Below are positions 10,590 through 21,919 of a DNA stretch of 64,000 nt, piece after piece. A program made the translations under genes and the position numbers. The notes beneath the pieces were generated by a model, which was given only the letters and a program-made list of their open reading frames with translations, was not told the origin of the DNA and searched no databases. The stretch is from positions 1 through 64,000 of the forward strand of contig MU008193.1 in assembly GCA_010909165.1 (NCBI GenBank), read 5' to 3'. Source of the DNA: Anthoceros angustus. Taxonomy: Eukaryota > Streptophyta > Anthocerotopsida > Anthocerotales > Anthocerotaceae. Within the stretch, counting starts at the first letter, position 1. Each line of letters opens with the position of its first letter.

Positions 10590-10675
10590 TACCACGGGGT
10601 GACCATTACCACGGTAGTCCGACTACCGTAGACACACCACGCCGTAGTCCCGACTACCGGTAGGGCAGCGGGCGG
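10590..10675. repeat. Near-palindromic motif cluster, site c of FamA-1 5' LTR
   Basis: Repeated CTACC.CGG.TAGTCCG units just after the end of the U3 reading frame. Equivalent clusters: 20995-21090, 36890-36970, 24720-24803 and 63620-63700 (last two on the opposite strand). Confidence 0.5.
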
Positions 10676-11019
10676 AGATCGGAGTCAGCCGGGGAGGCCC
10701 GGCCGAGGATGAAGGAGCCGGGGTCCGAGTATACCCCCGGAGGAGCAGCTGGGGTGGTGGGAGAGACAACCCCAGAGGAGACTAAGGACGGGGTCCCACC
10801 CCGAGGAAGGGGAGGGTGAAGTCTCGCCCACCTGAAGGGGAGGAGCCGGGCCGAGAGGAGACCAACGCAAAAGGCCGGAGATTAGCACATTGGTCAATGG
10901 GGAAGATTCTTTGAAGACATGCTCGATAGGTATGGACAAACCAAAGAAGGAAGGAGCAAGGAACTCACCCGAGACATCACCGATGGAGAGAAGGAGAAGA
11001 AGGAGATAGGACCGCATCA

Positions 11020-11065
11020 CCATGGTAGGTAGTCACACCCTAGTCCGCCACTACCGCGTAGGGTG
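11020..11065. repeat. Near-palindromic motif cluster, site d of FamA-1 5' LTR
   Basis: ACCATGGTAGGTAGTC and CACTACCGCGTAGG units about 450 bases upstream of the TATA box. Equivalent clusters: 21415-21475, 24325-24390 and 63235-63290 (last two opposite strand); deleted in the LTR at 33736-37868. Confidence 0.5.
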
Positions 11066-11510
11066 CCGATGAACGGGCGCCACCAGCGCGGATTGGAGAA
11101 AAAGGCGCTAGGTGCGGAGGGGCGCGATGGCGGAAGATACGACTTTAGGCGCCGCCCGGAGATGGAGGAAGGGGCAGATTGTACTTGCCCCACACATGGA
11201 AGGCGACAAGATCCGGGAAGGGACAAGAGCAAAGGAGGGCGAGGGAGCCAATCCTCAAGGGCCATGTCACCACCCCAAAGAGATAAAGACTAAGAATGGT
11301 CAATGACCATAAATGAGCTTTGGGGAACGGAAGGATAGGTGGTGTAGACTGACATCCTTCAAGGATGGTCTTAGGTGAAGTTACTAGAATAGAATTTACC
11401 AAGGAATAATAGATTTAGGTGCCGACATTAAATGTCAAGTGTAGGAAATAATAGTTGGAAAAGGTGACTGCAGAGGGTCACCTAAGGGAGGTTGTATGTG
11501 GAAGGCCTCC

Positions 11511-11518
11511 TATAAGAG
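11511..11518 (+). promoter_or_regulatory. TATA box of FamA-1 5' LTR
   Basis: TATAAGAG inside CCTCCTATAAGAGGAGGAGG, conserved at the same place in all FamA LTRs in the window (21912, 37027 and minus 23923, 62809). It defines a U3 of about 4.2 kb; transcription would start near 11540. Confidence 0.6.
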
Positions 11519-12394
11519 GAGGAGGATTTCACAAAGTAAAGTATCATGTCGCCCACATCGAGTCCTTTGCCATTACAGAGGAATTTCGTGGCCGTGAGCC
11601 AACGTCCTGCAGAGAGGAAGTCATGTGGTCGGAGTGCTTGGTGGAGGACTTGCTCACCGCAAGTGCCTAAACGAGTTGCTCCCTTGTGAATGGTTGCGTG
11701 AAATTGCTTTGCTTTGGGTGTGTGGCAAATGCCCAGAACTCTGCTTGAGGGTAGACTACAGTGAAAGACTCGAGGTTCTCACGCCTGTGTCAAACTCATA
11801 GCAACCGCCCAAGGAAGAACTTGCCGGTGGAGGCGACCTGTGCGCCAGCCGTAAGGGCGAGTCAAACCAAGAAGCCCGAATCGAGGTTAGAATAGGAGGA
11901 AGAGGATGAGAGATGAGAAGATGAGAGGATTAGAGGTGTAGAAGTAGTGGAGCCTAAGGGACGAATCCCAACTGCAAGTAAAAGAGCGCCCCGAGGGAGA
12001 AGTGGTCTTAGAAGTAGGACGAAATCGCGTGTGTGGGGGTCCCCGGCGCCCGTGGTAGGCTCCTCAGAGGCAGACTCGAATTGTGTTGTGTCGTGTAGGT
12101 CAAGCTTGAAGTAGGGACTCGCGGAACTCCTGGCGCCGTGGTAGGCTCGCCGAGGTGACCCAATTGTTTTGTGTCAGGGTCGAGGTTGGCGACTGCAAGT
12201 GGTGCAGAAGAGGGAGAGTAGAGGCGCCTTGCTTGTTTAGAAGGTCGAGAAGTGTGTCATCACAGTAGCGACGGCATCACAAGACCTCGAACTTTCACAC
12301 AAGTCTCATGGGACGAAACCCAACGCATTTAAGCGAGGATAAGTGTGGCTTATAGTGGAGGACCCGGGAGTGCCCCTGATTCTCCTACCATTTT

Positions 12395-12410
12395 TGGCGC
12401 CTGTCGGGAC
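12395..12410 (+). other. Primer binding site (tRNA-Asp type)
   Basis: TGGCGCCTGTCGGGAC, four T bases after the LTR. It resembles the plant Athila/Tat primer site TGGCGCCGTTGCCGGGGA, complementary to tRNA-Asp, with small deletions. Confidence 0.7.
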
Positions 12411-12805
12411 TTGTTGTTGAAAGTTGAAGTTTTGATCCATAGGTAATGCAAAGGGACCGAGTCGACCATGGGGTGAGAAGAGAGCGCCTAAGTTGTCATA
12501 GGGGTGACTGGTTGAGACACTAAACGGGTGTGATTTGCTTCCTCTTAACACCGTGGTTGGAGGACATGAGGATGGTTGCGATGTATAGGGGTCGATCTGG
12601 AGATACACGCGAAGGTCACCACCCGTCACCGCGAGATTTACGAGCTTATAAGAAACCGCTAAGGGAGAGCCACCGCCACTGTGGAGCGGGAGGAAGTAGA
12701 GACACGACCTGAGGAAGTCGCCGGACGACGGCGAGGTGCGGAACACTGACAGGGAGAAGGAGAAGAGGCGAGATCACCGCCGAGAGTGGAGGTCGAAAGA
12801 GAAGT
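12411..12805 (+). other. FamA-1 untranslated leader
   Basis: About 400 bases between the PBS and the first plausible gag start. I see no domain or repeat here. Confidence 0.45.
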
Positions 12806-14340
12806 GTGGGATTTAGGAAGGAAGGCCCGAACGAGTGTTCACAACCGCCGCGAACGCCCGCGACGCTTTGCTTCAAAGCGGACCACCTCATCTTCCATGA
12901 ACACAGGACGACGATCGCCGAGCGGGAGTTTCGTGCTTGGTCGGAGGATTTGGCGGAACGACTCGATCGAATCAGATCGATTGATCTTTGGGACGGACTA
13001 GAGGGAGGTCGCTACTCCTCGGTAGAAGATCGTGCTCGATCCCGATTGTTTCGTTACTCCGGCGAGAGGAGTTGGGACACCCGAACGAGCAACATGAGTG
13101 GAGTTGGTGGAGGAGGACCCCAACTTCATAGTCGCCAAGAATACGCCAAATTCGGGCGAAGAAAAAAGGGAGATGATGCGGAGGCGTAAGAACTTTGAGC
13201 ACGCCTCCCACGCAAATTTGGAGGATGGAGTCGCCGAGCGACCGCGATCTTCCGGACCGCGAGAGGCATGCCCAGGTGGTATGGTCATATAATTCGAAGC
13301 GCCACGGATTGGGAAGCTCTTAAGGCAGCCTTCTTGAATCGCCCGAGGGCTCGACGACACCACACCTTGGCTGTTGAGAACCCTCCAAAGGAAGAAACGA
13401 GTCGTTGTTCGATTATGTGAGAGGTTTTATGGATATCCGATCGGTTCAAATGTGCACCCGAGAGGCCGGAGATCCACCCACTGGGTACTCACAAGAACAA
13501 GCGTTGGATTGGTTTGTGAGTGGCTTCCGAAAAATGGAGGTACACCGCAGCGTGAACGAAGACGCGCCTCCGCTTAGCCGAGGAATGGGAGTCCGAGTGG
13601 GAGAAGGAGGAAGAAGAGGCGGTCATAAGAAGAGGAAAGGATCGAGGAGATCTAGCCTCGCTCCTCACCTCCTCCAGCGCCGCCCTTCCACATCGAAAGT
13701 GAGGACATGAACTCAAGGCTCCACATCGGATGAGGAATCGAGAAGGCCTACGACAATGAGGAAGGACCTGAGAAGGTCAAAACGACAAGAGGAGGCGGAA
13801 CGCGATTGGAGAAGGAGAGGAAAAGACACGTCGGATGGAGAAGGGAGAAACGTGCAGCGGGAGGAGGGATTGCCGGACAAGTGGAGGCTTTGACCAAGTT
13901 GACCGAGTTGGAGGTCAAGGCGGAAGAATCAAGCCACGAAGATCTCCTTCGCCCGCGAGCGCTTGGTGTGATGTCATCAAACGGACACACCAACCGAGAA
14001 TGTATTCGTGCACCGCGACACGTAAATCATGTGGAAACCGTTATGCCGGAGATTATTGGTACGGACGAGGTACCAGTACAAGCGGCCACCGGAAGCCACC
14101 ACCTCAATCAATGAGAGCGACTTACCACCGACCGCACTGCCTCAAGGTATGGCTCACGCGACATCACGGACAATGGAGACCGATCCGCACACATGGCAAT
14201 TTGTGGGTGTACATAATCGGAGCCCCGTGACACTACTCAACGAATGCCCGTAACCACGAAGCAAGTAGGTTATGTACCCTTGCCGTGTATGTAAGGAATT
14301 GGGACATAAAATGGGGATCCATGCACGGGTGACGCGAGGA
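12806..14340 (+). pseudogene. FamA-1 gag (broken)
   Basis: Capsid/nucleocapsid polyprotein of a gypsy element. An uninterrupted 127-codon stretch from 12806 reads into the conserved MSGVGGGGPQ block at 13094, which is also present in FamA-2 (minus, about 33664). The start could be either Met. Downstream, WEALKAAFLNR near 13310-13345 and CSIM/DWFVSGF blocks in other frames match FamA-2. A zinc-knuckle-like motif at 14281-14322 reads CRVCKELGHKMGIH, that is C-X2-C-X4-H-X4 with His instead of the last Cys. FamA-2 also lacks that Cys. Many frameshifts. Confidence 0.65.
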
Positions 14341-15059
14341 CACCACACCAGAGTCGTTACGCGCAGCGGAAGAGGCACGACCCAACACAAACCCATGTGA
14401 CCACAACACTGTTGAAGGTGGAGGCGAGTACCTCGAGGATTCGCAGACGCCGTGATCGTGGAGGAAGGATACGAGGAGAAAGCGCGGATGAAAGGTTGAT
14501 GGTGGCTGTGGTAACCACTGTGTCGGGCCGTCAAGAAAGGACGGATCGGAAAACGGCGGGCGATGAAAGGAAAACGGAGGAAGGTGAGGGATGACTCACC
14601 ATGGCCCGAGACGCGTTCAGCGCTAAGAGGAGCAGAACAGACCGCCCAGCAGGAAGGCATCACCTAGTCCGGCACTACGGATAGACCACAGACTACCCCT
14701 GAGGGCGAGCAGAGACCAAAGGAGGGGAGGAACGAATGCTTCCTCCCGACATTAGTCGAGAAGTAGCGCAATGCTGGAAGATGAATTAAACAGCTCACCC
14801 GACACGAAAGGTGGGTCGCAGAGGGAATCGTGATCCACTGCATGGGAACCCACCGATAGGAGGGTCATGGAATCAACTTTACCAATAAGGTCGGAGTCGA
14901 CCAGCTGCTGCCGGGAGGAAACTTTGTGATAAAATCAGCACGACGATTACTTGACCGCAATTTGTGGTCACCGAGATGCTTGTTACAGAAGTCCAAGATC
15001 CCGCAAAATTGTGAAGGAGGCGATCGTGGGAATCTCAAGCGGAGGGAGAAAGCGCGGAG
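14341..15059 (+). pseudogene. FamA-1 gag-protease linker
   Basis: About 700 bases between the knuckle and the protease. The short reading frames are polar and Arg/Gly/Glu-rich. It corresponds to FamA-2 31800-32450, which includes a cluster of TAGTC-type motifs in both copies (here about 14665-14700). No domain recognised. Confidence 0.4.
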
Positions 15060-15640
15060 GTAAATGTGGTCGAACTCGCTGATTTAGGGGCACCCGAGAT
15101 TGAGGTTGAGATTGCGGTGTTTGGTGCCCACGTGTAGATTCGGATCGGAGTCAACTTGATGACGGAGGAGACGCTCATCAACTCGATTCACCGAGTTTCA
15201 CCCGCCCGAGTATTTTTAATGATGGCCGACTGCATAAGGAGAAAGCCACTGGGGTGCCGAGGAACGCCCACTATAATTGGGGACTCACCTTCCATCTTAC
15301 CTACATTGTGATGCCTTTCATTTAGGCTATAAGGTTTTGATAGGTAGGCCTGGTTGTATGGTACTCGCGTGTTTTTGATTTTGGTCGAGTGGCATCACCT
15401 TCAAGTCCAAAGAGACCAAGGGCGATTGCTTTGTGTCATGGAGCAAGGCTCTTATGAGGGGAGTCTGCATCACCGACGGGTACACCCTGTAGCACGGGGT
15501 AAGCTCCTCAAAGGATCGAGCATATCGGGGTCCTCACGAGGTCAAATAAAGAGTGATTTGGTGTACCTGCCATATAGAGGAAGTCATAGAGGAGTCTCGA
15601 GGATGAGGCCCATAGAGAAGGAGTAGCCTTTGGAAGGGTT
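15060..15640 (+). pseudogene. FamA-1 aspartic protease (broken)
   Basis: A retroviral-type protease is inferred from GVNLMTEETLIN near 15148-15185 preceded by a damaged DSG, then FLMADCIRRKPLG, a TIIGDSPSILPTL-type block, and GYKVLIGRPWLYGTRVFLIL near 15330-15380 (with frame breaks). FamA-2 shows the same blocks at 31280-31760 minus. The catalytic Asp context has been lost to small deletions. Confidence 0.6.
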
Positions 15641-15839
15641 ATGAGCGAGACTTTCCTAAGAGGGATCCTAACCGATATGATGAGGGAACATATGTAGATC
15701 CCTGTGAGAAGACCTAGAGTTAGAACCAGCAAGGTAGTCAAGATTTCTAAGTACCCAGCATAGAAAAGATGAGTTTGAGGGTCCTTAGAGAATATGTTGA
15801 TGTGTTTGCCTTCAAGATTACATATGACGGATACCAAGA

Positions 15840-16910
15840 ACTGGAATACATCGAATAGATGGAGGGCAAGACTCGAGGATCAACACAGTCAATCCCAAGT
15901 ATTCCATGGTTGTTAAGGATCACCGACCAATACTTGAGCGGGTGAGGATTTCGGCTCACCGAGTGGGTCGCCCCATCGGATTGTACCAAAGAAGCAGGAA
16001 AGGTCGGGTGTCAAGATTTCAGAAAACTCAACGAGGCAACGGAAGGATCATCACTTTACCTTTCATGGACAAAGGTGTTGACACGAAGGGACGAGATGGC
16101 GCTCGATGGATATTCGGTAATCAAATTTCAAAGGAGGATCAGACAAGACAACGTCACACGGATTGAACTATGCCTATTCAAGCTCCTTTCAGGAATGCCC
16201 CGCCACTTTCCAGGGTGAACGCGATCTTCAGATTTCCGAGGAAGTTCATGGAGGTATTCTGATGATTGGTGTGGGAGAAGGAACGCATTTAGACCATTTG
16301 AGGCAATGTTTCGAAAATGCGTGGAGAACATGAAACTTCATCCGGAGTGTTATTTTGGCATGACGGAGGGCATATTGCATCGAGTTGCAGAGATTGGTGT
16401 AGATAAAGAGAAGGTAGCGTGATAGTAGATGGACGCACTGACGAAGGCAAAAGTAGCTGTAGGGCTAGGGGTACAGAGGTTCATCAAGGATTTCGCCAAG
16501 AGGGAGCCTTGTTGACACAATTAACCAAAAGGATACACCCTTCGAATGGACAACGCTGAGAGGCTTTCAGGAAGGAGGAGCGACCAACTCAACCGGATTG
16601 GGGAGGCTTCACGATACGTGGATGTGTCCGCCATGCTATTGGGACCGTGAGTCGAAGATGAGAAGAAACGGGATCATCCGATTTATGCTGGAGATCTGGA
16701 TCAAAGAACTACTCAACCAATGGAGCGGAGGGCCTGGTATCATTTACCTTGTAAGAAGTTTGCACTATCCGCAACGATGTCGATCATTTGCGAACAAGCC
16801 GTTTGTCGTGAAGGAGCGATGGCTAGCTGCAAGAGTTTGACTATGACGAGAAACCAGCGGAAGCAACATCGAACGCCGGATTTCATTTCTCAAGTGGAGA
16901 GCGACTTGCC
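15840..16910 (+). pseudogene. FamA-1 reverse transcriptase and RNase H (broken)
   Basis: Gypsy reverse transcriptase: NPKYSMVVKD near 15888-15920 (identical to FamA-2), then QDFRKLNEAT and a KDHHFTFPFMDK-type block near 16010-16075, and FRKCVENMKLHPE near 16310-16345. Frame changes occur every 50-100 bases. RNase H covers about 16610-16910: YVDVSAMLLG-type start, HPIYAG, and a damaged LVNK...LQEFDYD block. A YxDD box is not intact. The downstream GSNxERRISFLKW segment matches the gypsy linker after RNase H. Confidence 0.65.
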
Positions 16911-17798
16911 ACCATGACCGATTTCACGAGGAGTTGGTTACCATGCCCAAGTCAGAAGGAGGTGAGCATGTTAAGGGCCCAAGAATTGACTGCAAACCTG
17001 CCCAGAGGGTCAACCAAGAAGAAGGAGCAGGTGAGTCATGCAGGACAATTTGGAACCGAGGGAGATGGATGGCGCCAGCATGGGCAAGGAGGAGGCCAAT
17101 TTCAAGGTGAGCACTAAAGTGGAGGCCACACGTTGGCAAGGGAAAACCGCATGAGACACCTTTTGAGCGAGAACACTTGGCGAGGTCGCCTCGCCATGAG
17201 TCAGAGGAGGAGATGCCTAAGATTGACGGGAAGGACATCCCATGACAAGCTTGAAGATTCAGGGGATTGGCATCTGCAACCTCAAACACCATGGAGGTGC
17301 AACAAGTCGAGGATGCACATGTACCGATGGATGCATACGTTCATTGTGGCTTACAGACTCATGAAGGAAGGTAACCACCAAAAGACCCCTTATTATCTAA
17401 CGTATGGCATGTCACCGTGATGCGTGGAGTTTGAAGTACCCACCTGTAATCATGGAGGACGAACGATGACCAGAGGATAGCTGTAGTTAGACTAGAATCA
17501 TTCAGAGCAGAAGAACGAGGGAGGATGCTTTAGAAGAAACGCATGGATCTGTGAACTCGTAAAAGGCATGATGGGAGGTTGAGGAAGCAAGAGGCTATCG
17601 TGGACGGGATTTGGTTCTTCTATATGATAGTCGTACCTAGACTTTCCAGGAAGCTTAGGCTAAGGTGGATGGGACCTTACGAGGTGGCGCAGATACGAGA
17701 ATGGATCTGCAACTGTATTGGGGGAACATCCACCGAGTAAATGGGTGGAAGGTTAAGAAGTACCTCTCACCGAGTTCTGTTTTGAGGACGCAAACAGT
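16911..17798 (+). pseudogene. FamA-1 RNase H-integrase linker and integrase C-terminal remnant
   Basis: 16920-17330 matches the acidic linker of FamA-2 (29061-29745 minus), ending in the EVQQVEDAHVP-like block. The sequence then passes straight to KTPYYLTYGMSP (about 17380-17418), the C-terminal end of the integrase catalytic domain, and on to RLRWMGPYEVAQI near 17655-17695 and the terminal HRVNGWKVKKYLSPSSVL near 17735-17785. The HHCC zinc finger and DDE core present in FamA-2 at 28345-29060 are missing, so roughly 0.7-0.9 kb is deleted. No chromodomain follows. Confidence 0.6.
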
Positions 17799-17809
17799 GA
17801 GGTGGGGAG
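17799..17809 (+). other. Polypurine tract of FamA-1
   Basis: GAGGTGGGGAG followed by TA and the LTR start TGTGG. FamB-1 has the equivalent GAGAAGGGGAG with the same spacing at 51555-51565. Confidence 0.75.
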
Positions 17810-18731
17810 TATGTGGAACGAAAAGTTTGGGCAACCAGCCCAAAAGAGCCCAAAAGACGAACAAGTTTGATTTTTTTGGCTAAGAACGATTGAAGAGGAC
17901 ATGCAGGAAATTCTCAAGAATCTTAACTAGAGTGGAATATTGTTAGGAAGGCAAAAGGATATCCCAGAGGAAAACGGTCGGGACCCCGCATTTGCGCGAG
18001 GGCCCAAGGTTGGTAGGTCGGCATCACCGAGGTCGCCACACCACGGTAGGTCGAGAAGGAGCGACTATCGTGTAAGCCGCATGGTAGGCCGATCAAAAAA
18101 GGAAACTTAGAATAAAGGGGGATATCCACTATATATGCTCATCAATAGAATAAATATAAGAGTAATTAGCAAGAGATTAATTAGGAAGTAGAAAATAGGT
18201 ATTATAGAATTAGGATTTTGGAATGATGCACAAAATCTAGGTTGTGGCCGCCAGTGGCGCCCATCCAAAGGGGCAAAGTGCGCTGGGGCCCAACTTCCTT
18301 CGAGCTAAGGCGAACTCACTTCCCAAGAGATCGACCGGCCGGAGCGCAAAAGAAGCCGGAGAAGCCGCCATTGCCGCCGCTCCGCGACCCACGAACGAGA
18401 GGAAGGCAAGGAGAAGACTAGAAAAGGAGAAAGAGGAGGCGAAGCGAGCGCCCAGGCACCGAGAAGCAATACGGAAGAGAGACACATTGAAGGAGCCACA
18501 CGGGCAGAGCGAGTTGGAGCGCCGGAGCAGCAAGGTGAAGGAGAGTGAGAGTAGAAGGAGGAAAATCAGACACCTGCGCCGCTGGAGAAGAAATCGAGGA
18601 GACGGGAGGCTCAAGACAGGCTAAGTGGTTTCAGTCGGGGCCACGACGAGAAAAGGAGTGTTTGAGAAGCTAGCACACAACGCCAAATTGGGAAGTAATC
18701 CTTCCTAGGAGCGAGGAGTAAGGAAGGTGCC

Positions 18732-20937
18732 ATGCCTCGAGCTGAAAGGCAAGGGAAGGAGCCACCGGCAAGGGCTCTCCTCGCGAGGAGGAAGGAAGAG
18801 AGGTGCTGCGCCCGCTGTGGGAGGTGAACTTGTGATGCCCCAATTCACTTGCTTTGCCGCAGCCCAACCCCAGACGGTTGATTTTCGTGGGCGGGAGGAG
18901 GAGAACATCCACAGGATGGGTGTATGGCCGCCAATGGGCCTAGGAATTGATTGAGGAGCACATCAACCTCCATCAATCCGCCGCCACCGGAAGGAATGCT
19001 AGAACGGATCCACGCTGACCGTGAGAAGTATTCGATGTATGGAAGACCGGAGGAAGAGAGCTCGAATTGCTCTCTCGAAAGGTTGAATGGGGGAAGAGGA
19101 CAGCCTCACCGACATCCCGCAGGAGTTCCTCGACATGATGGATGGAGGAGTGAAGCCCACGCCAAGAATGGCCGGAAGACCGAGAGCATCAAGGAGTCAA
19201 GTGGAGGCTCTTCAAAGATTGTGCCGTTGGTAAATTACCAACGCACCTCTTATTTCAGCACCAACTTCCTCCAATTTTGTGGAAGATTTCCATGGGAGCC
19301 GATTGGGGACTATCATGTATGAAGCGTACATACACCATCGAGAGAAGCTCTCAAGCCAAATTCGTGGATGAGGAAGGACCAAGGCTGCTATCTTAGCACC
19401 TATTTGGTGCATTTATGGGAAACCGAGGGACTCTCACAAGCAAGGAGCTTGAAGATGCATGGCATCCCTTTGAGGTCATCCATCTCCACCGAGGTTGGAA
19501 AGGCCTTTGCCTTTGCATTGAAGACGGTGGGAGGTCGACTCCACAAAAATGCTAGAGGCAAGAGGAGAAGGTCTGAGGCAACAAAGTTGCCGAGGGGAAT
19601 CCTTTCCACAGGAGCAAGGGAAGAAGAAGCCAAGAAGGCCGGATGGTGGTCTATGAGAGAAGGACCACAGAGGGGTGAGCCCAGAGTGGGGAGTCCCCAC
19701 CATCTCCTTTGTGCCTACGAGAGGCACCGGCTGCACTACCCCGGAGGGAGGCGCCACCCAAGGGGTGCTCACCGTAGCACCATGGTAAGGCGTACTACCG
19801 GGGCAGCCACCAGAGAGGCACCCCACGCCGCCAGCAAACAGCCTACTAAGGTGGAAGGGGAAGGAGAAGCGAGGTGCCGCGAGCGCCACCATCTTCCGCC
19901 GGTGGGAGGCGGATGGAGCGAAGGGGCTGCCACGCGATGGCGTGAGAGCTGGAGATTTCCAAGAAGAAGAAAGAAGGGGTGGAATTAGGACCCTAGGAGA
20001 ATTGCGGCTTGTGAAGCACTCAGTGGATTTGAAGGCTAGAGATGCTTCCTTGTGGGCATGCCAAGAAGAAGTGAAATCTCAAGACATGGCCGGAGGAAGG
20101 TGGACCAAATGGCAATTGGAGGCCATGGAGTCCGAGGCACCAGCGAAAAGGTCAGGAGAAGCTCCAGACCTGGACCCGGACGAGAAGGTCTTGAGGGAGG
20201 TTGGCTCAATCAAGAAAGAGCCATCCGAGCAACCACCCAACGAGACTCATGGAGATGGAGGCGGAGGAGCATTTTGCCCAATTAGAGCAAGAGGGCAAAA
20301 CAGAGGCTCGGAAGGAGAAGGTAGTCCAAAGAAATGGACGCCAAGAACAGTGATGGCTAAGCCATCCAGATCCGGACATGAAGGAAGAGTTGAGAAGAGC
20401 CCGCTTTAGTTTGGAAGAGAAGCGCCCGAGGGGAAATTCAAAACCAAGAACTGTGAGTCGAGCGAAAAGATGCTTGGCAAGCGAGAGGGGGCTTGCTCAA
20501 CGAATAGAGGACTTGGAAGGAAAAAGGTCCCAGAGGAGGAGTACCACAAGAAAGTGGTACATAGAATGGTAGGAAGCCAAGGTTTTGGCATTATGCCCTT
20601 CGCAAAATTGGCCAGCCAAATTAAGGAAGCAAGGGAGGAGAATGTGACCTCCATGTCAAGGTGGGGAATTGACCACCTCAAGGGACGCCCAAAGGTAGGT
20701 GTGAAGATGGAGAGTGGCCCACGGAGATTGATGATCTCCAAATGCAATATCATAGCTTGGGGCCCACCTCCACAATAGAATTTTGAAGGCCAACAATGAG
20801 ATCTTGGGCTTCAAGAGGAGGACATTGGGTCCTCATGATGATGATGAAGGAGCCGCAATAAAAGTAAGAGGCCTCCGATTTTGATGAGGCCATCACGAAA
20901 TGGACTCCGAGGAACTGAGGAGTCGAGACGAAGGAGC
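18732..20937 (+). pseudogene. Degenerate U3 reading frame of FamA-1 3' LTR
   Basis: Second copy of the frame at 8269-10525. It keeps the ATG in the MPRx start (18732), MPQFTCFA at 18835, a 206-codon uninterrupted stretch starting at 19368 that begins MRKDQGCYLSTYLVHLWETE, and a 155-codon stretch from 19942 covering the VDLKARDASLWACQEEVK block. The C-terminal EIDDLQMQYHSLG and LKANNEI blocks lie near 20725-20800. Positions of the frame breaks differ from the 5' LTR copy, so neither set of breaks need be ancestral. Confidence 0.5.
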
Positions 20938-21911
20938 CACCGAGCGCCAAAGGTAGAAGGTGGCAGAGCAAGGAGGGGAAAGCCCACCTCCGGGGTCAAC
21001 CTACCACGGTGGTGCCACCACTCCGCCGACCACTGTGTAGACCACACACGCCGTAGTCCGCCAGACCACCGGGTAGGTGCCCGGGCTGGAGATCGGGAGC
21101 CGCTGAAGGCCGAGGATGGTCCGTATACCCGGAGGAGCAGCTTGGGGTGGTGGGAGACAACCCCACCGGAGGAGACTAAGGACGGGTCCGACCTCGAGGA
21201 AGGGGAGGGGTGAGAAGTTCCCGCCCCACGGATAAGGGAGGAGCCAGGCCGAGAGGAGACCAACGCAAGAAGGCCCAAGGAGTTAGTAGCAACATGGTGA
21301 ATGGGGAAGATTCTTGAAGACATGCTCTGATAGGTATGGACAAACCAAAAAGGAGCAAAGAGGAACTCACCTGTGAGACATCACCGGCGGAGAGGAAGGA
21401 GAAGAAGGAGATAGGTACCGACTACCATGGTAGGTAGTCGCCATAGTCCGCATCACCGCGTAGGGTGCCGATGAACGGACCAGCGGCGGAAGCCGGAGAA
21501 AAGGCGCTAGGTGCGCGGGGAGGCGCATCGATGGAAGATAACAGACTTTAGGCGCCGCCGCTGGAGATGGAGGAAGGCAAGATGGTACTTGCCCCACACA
21601 TTCTAAGGCGACAAGATCCGGGAAGGGACAGAGCAAAAGGAGGGCGAGGGAGCCAATCCAAGGGCCATGTCACCACCCCAGAGATAGACTAAGAATGGTC
21701 AATGACCATAAATGAGCTTTGGGGAACGGAAGGATAGGTGGTGGATGACATCCTTCAAGGATGGTCTTAGGTGAAGTTACTAGAATAGAATTTACCAAGG
21801 ATGCATAATAGACTAGGTGCCGACATTAAATGTCAAGGGTAGGAAATAATAGAATTGGAAAAGGTGACCCGCAGAGGGTCACCTAAGGGAGGTTGTATGT
21901 GGAAGGCCTCC

Positions 21912-21919
21912 TATAAGAG
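21912..21919 (+). promoter_or_regulatory. TATA box of FamA-1 3' LTR
   Basis: TATAAGAG in the conserved context CCTATAAGAGGAGGAGG, matching 11511-11518. Confidence 0.55.

Larger units (their letters stand above)
7330..12390 (+). repeat. FamA-1 5' LTR (~5.06 kb)
   Basis: Starts TGTGAACG (TGTGGAACG in the sister LTRs) and ends at CTACCA just before the PBS; the final CA present in the 3' LTR seems lost. U3 is about 4.2 kb and holds a degenerate long reading frame (8269-10525) and four clusters of near-palindromic CCTACC-ATGG-TAGG-like motifs (about 7530-7615, 9290-9420, 10590-10675 and 11020-11065). The TATA box is at 11511. R-U5 is the last ~0.85 kb. Confidence 0.85.

Noticed and set aside
14154-14663. 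169-codon minus-strand open frame within FamA-1
   Set aside because: Antisense of the gag knuckle region; no homologous open frame in FamA-2.
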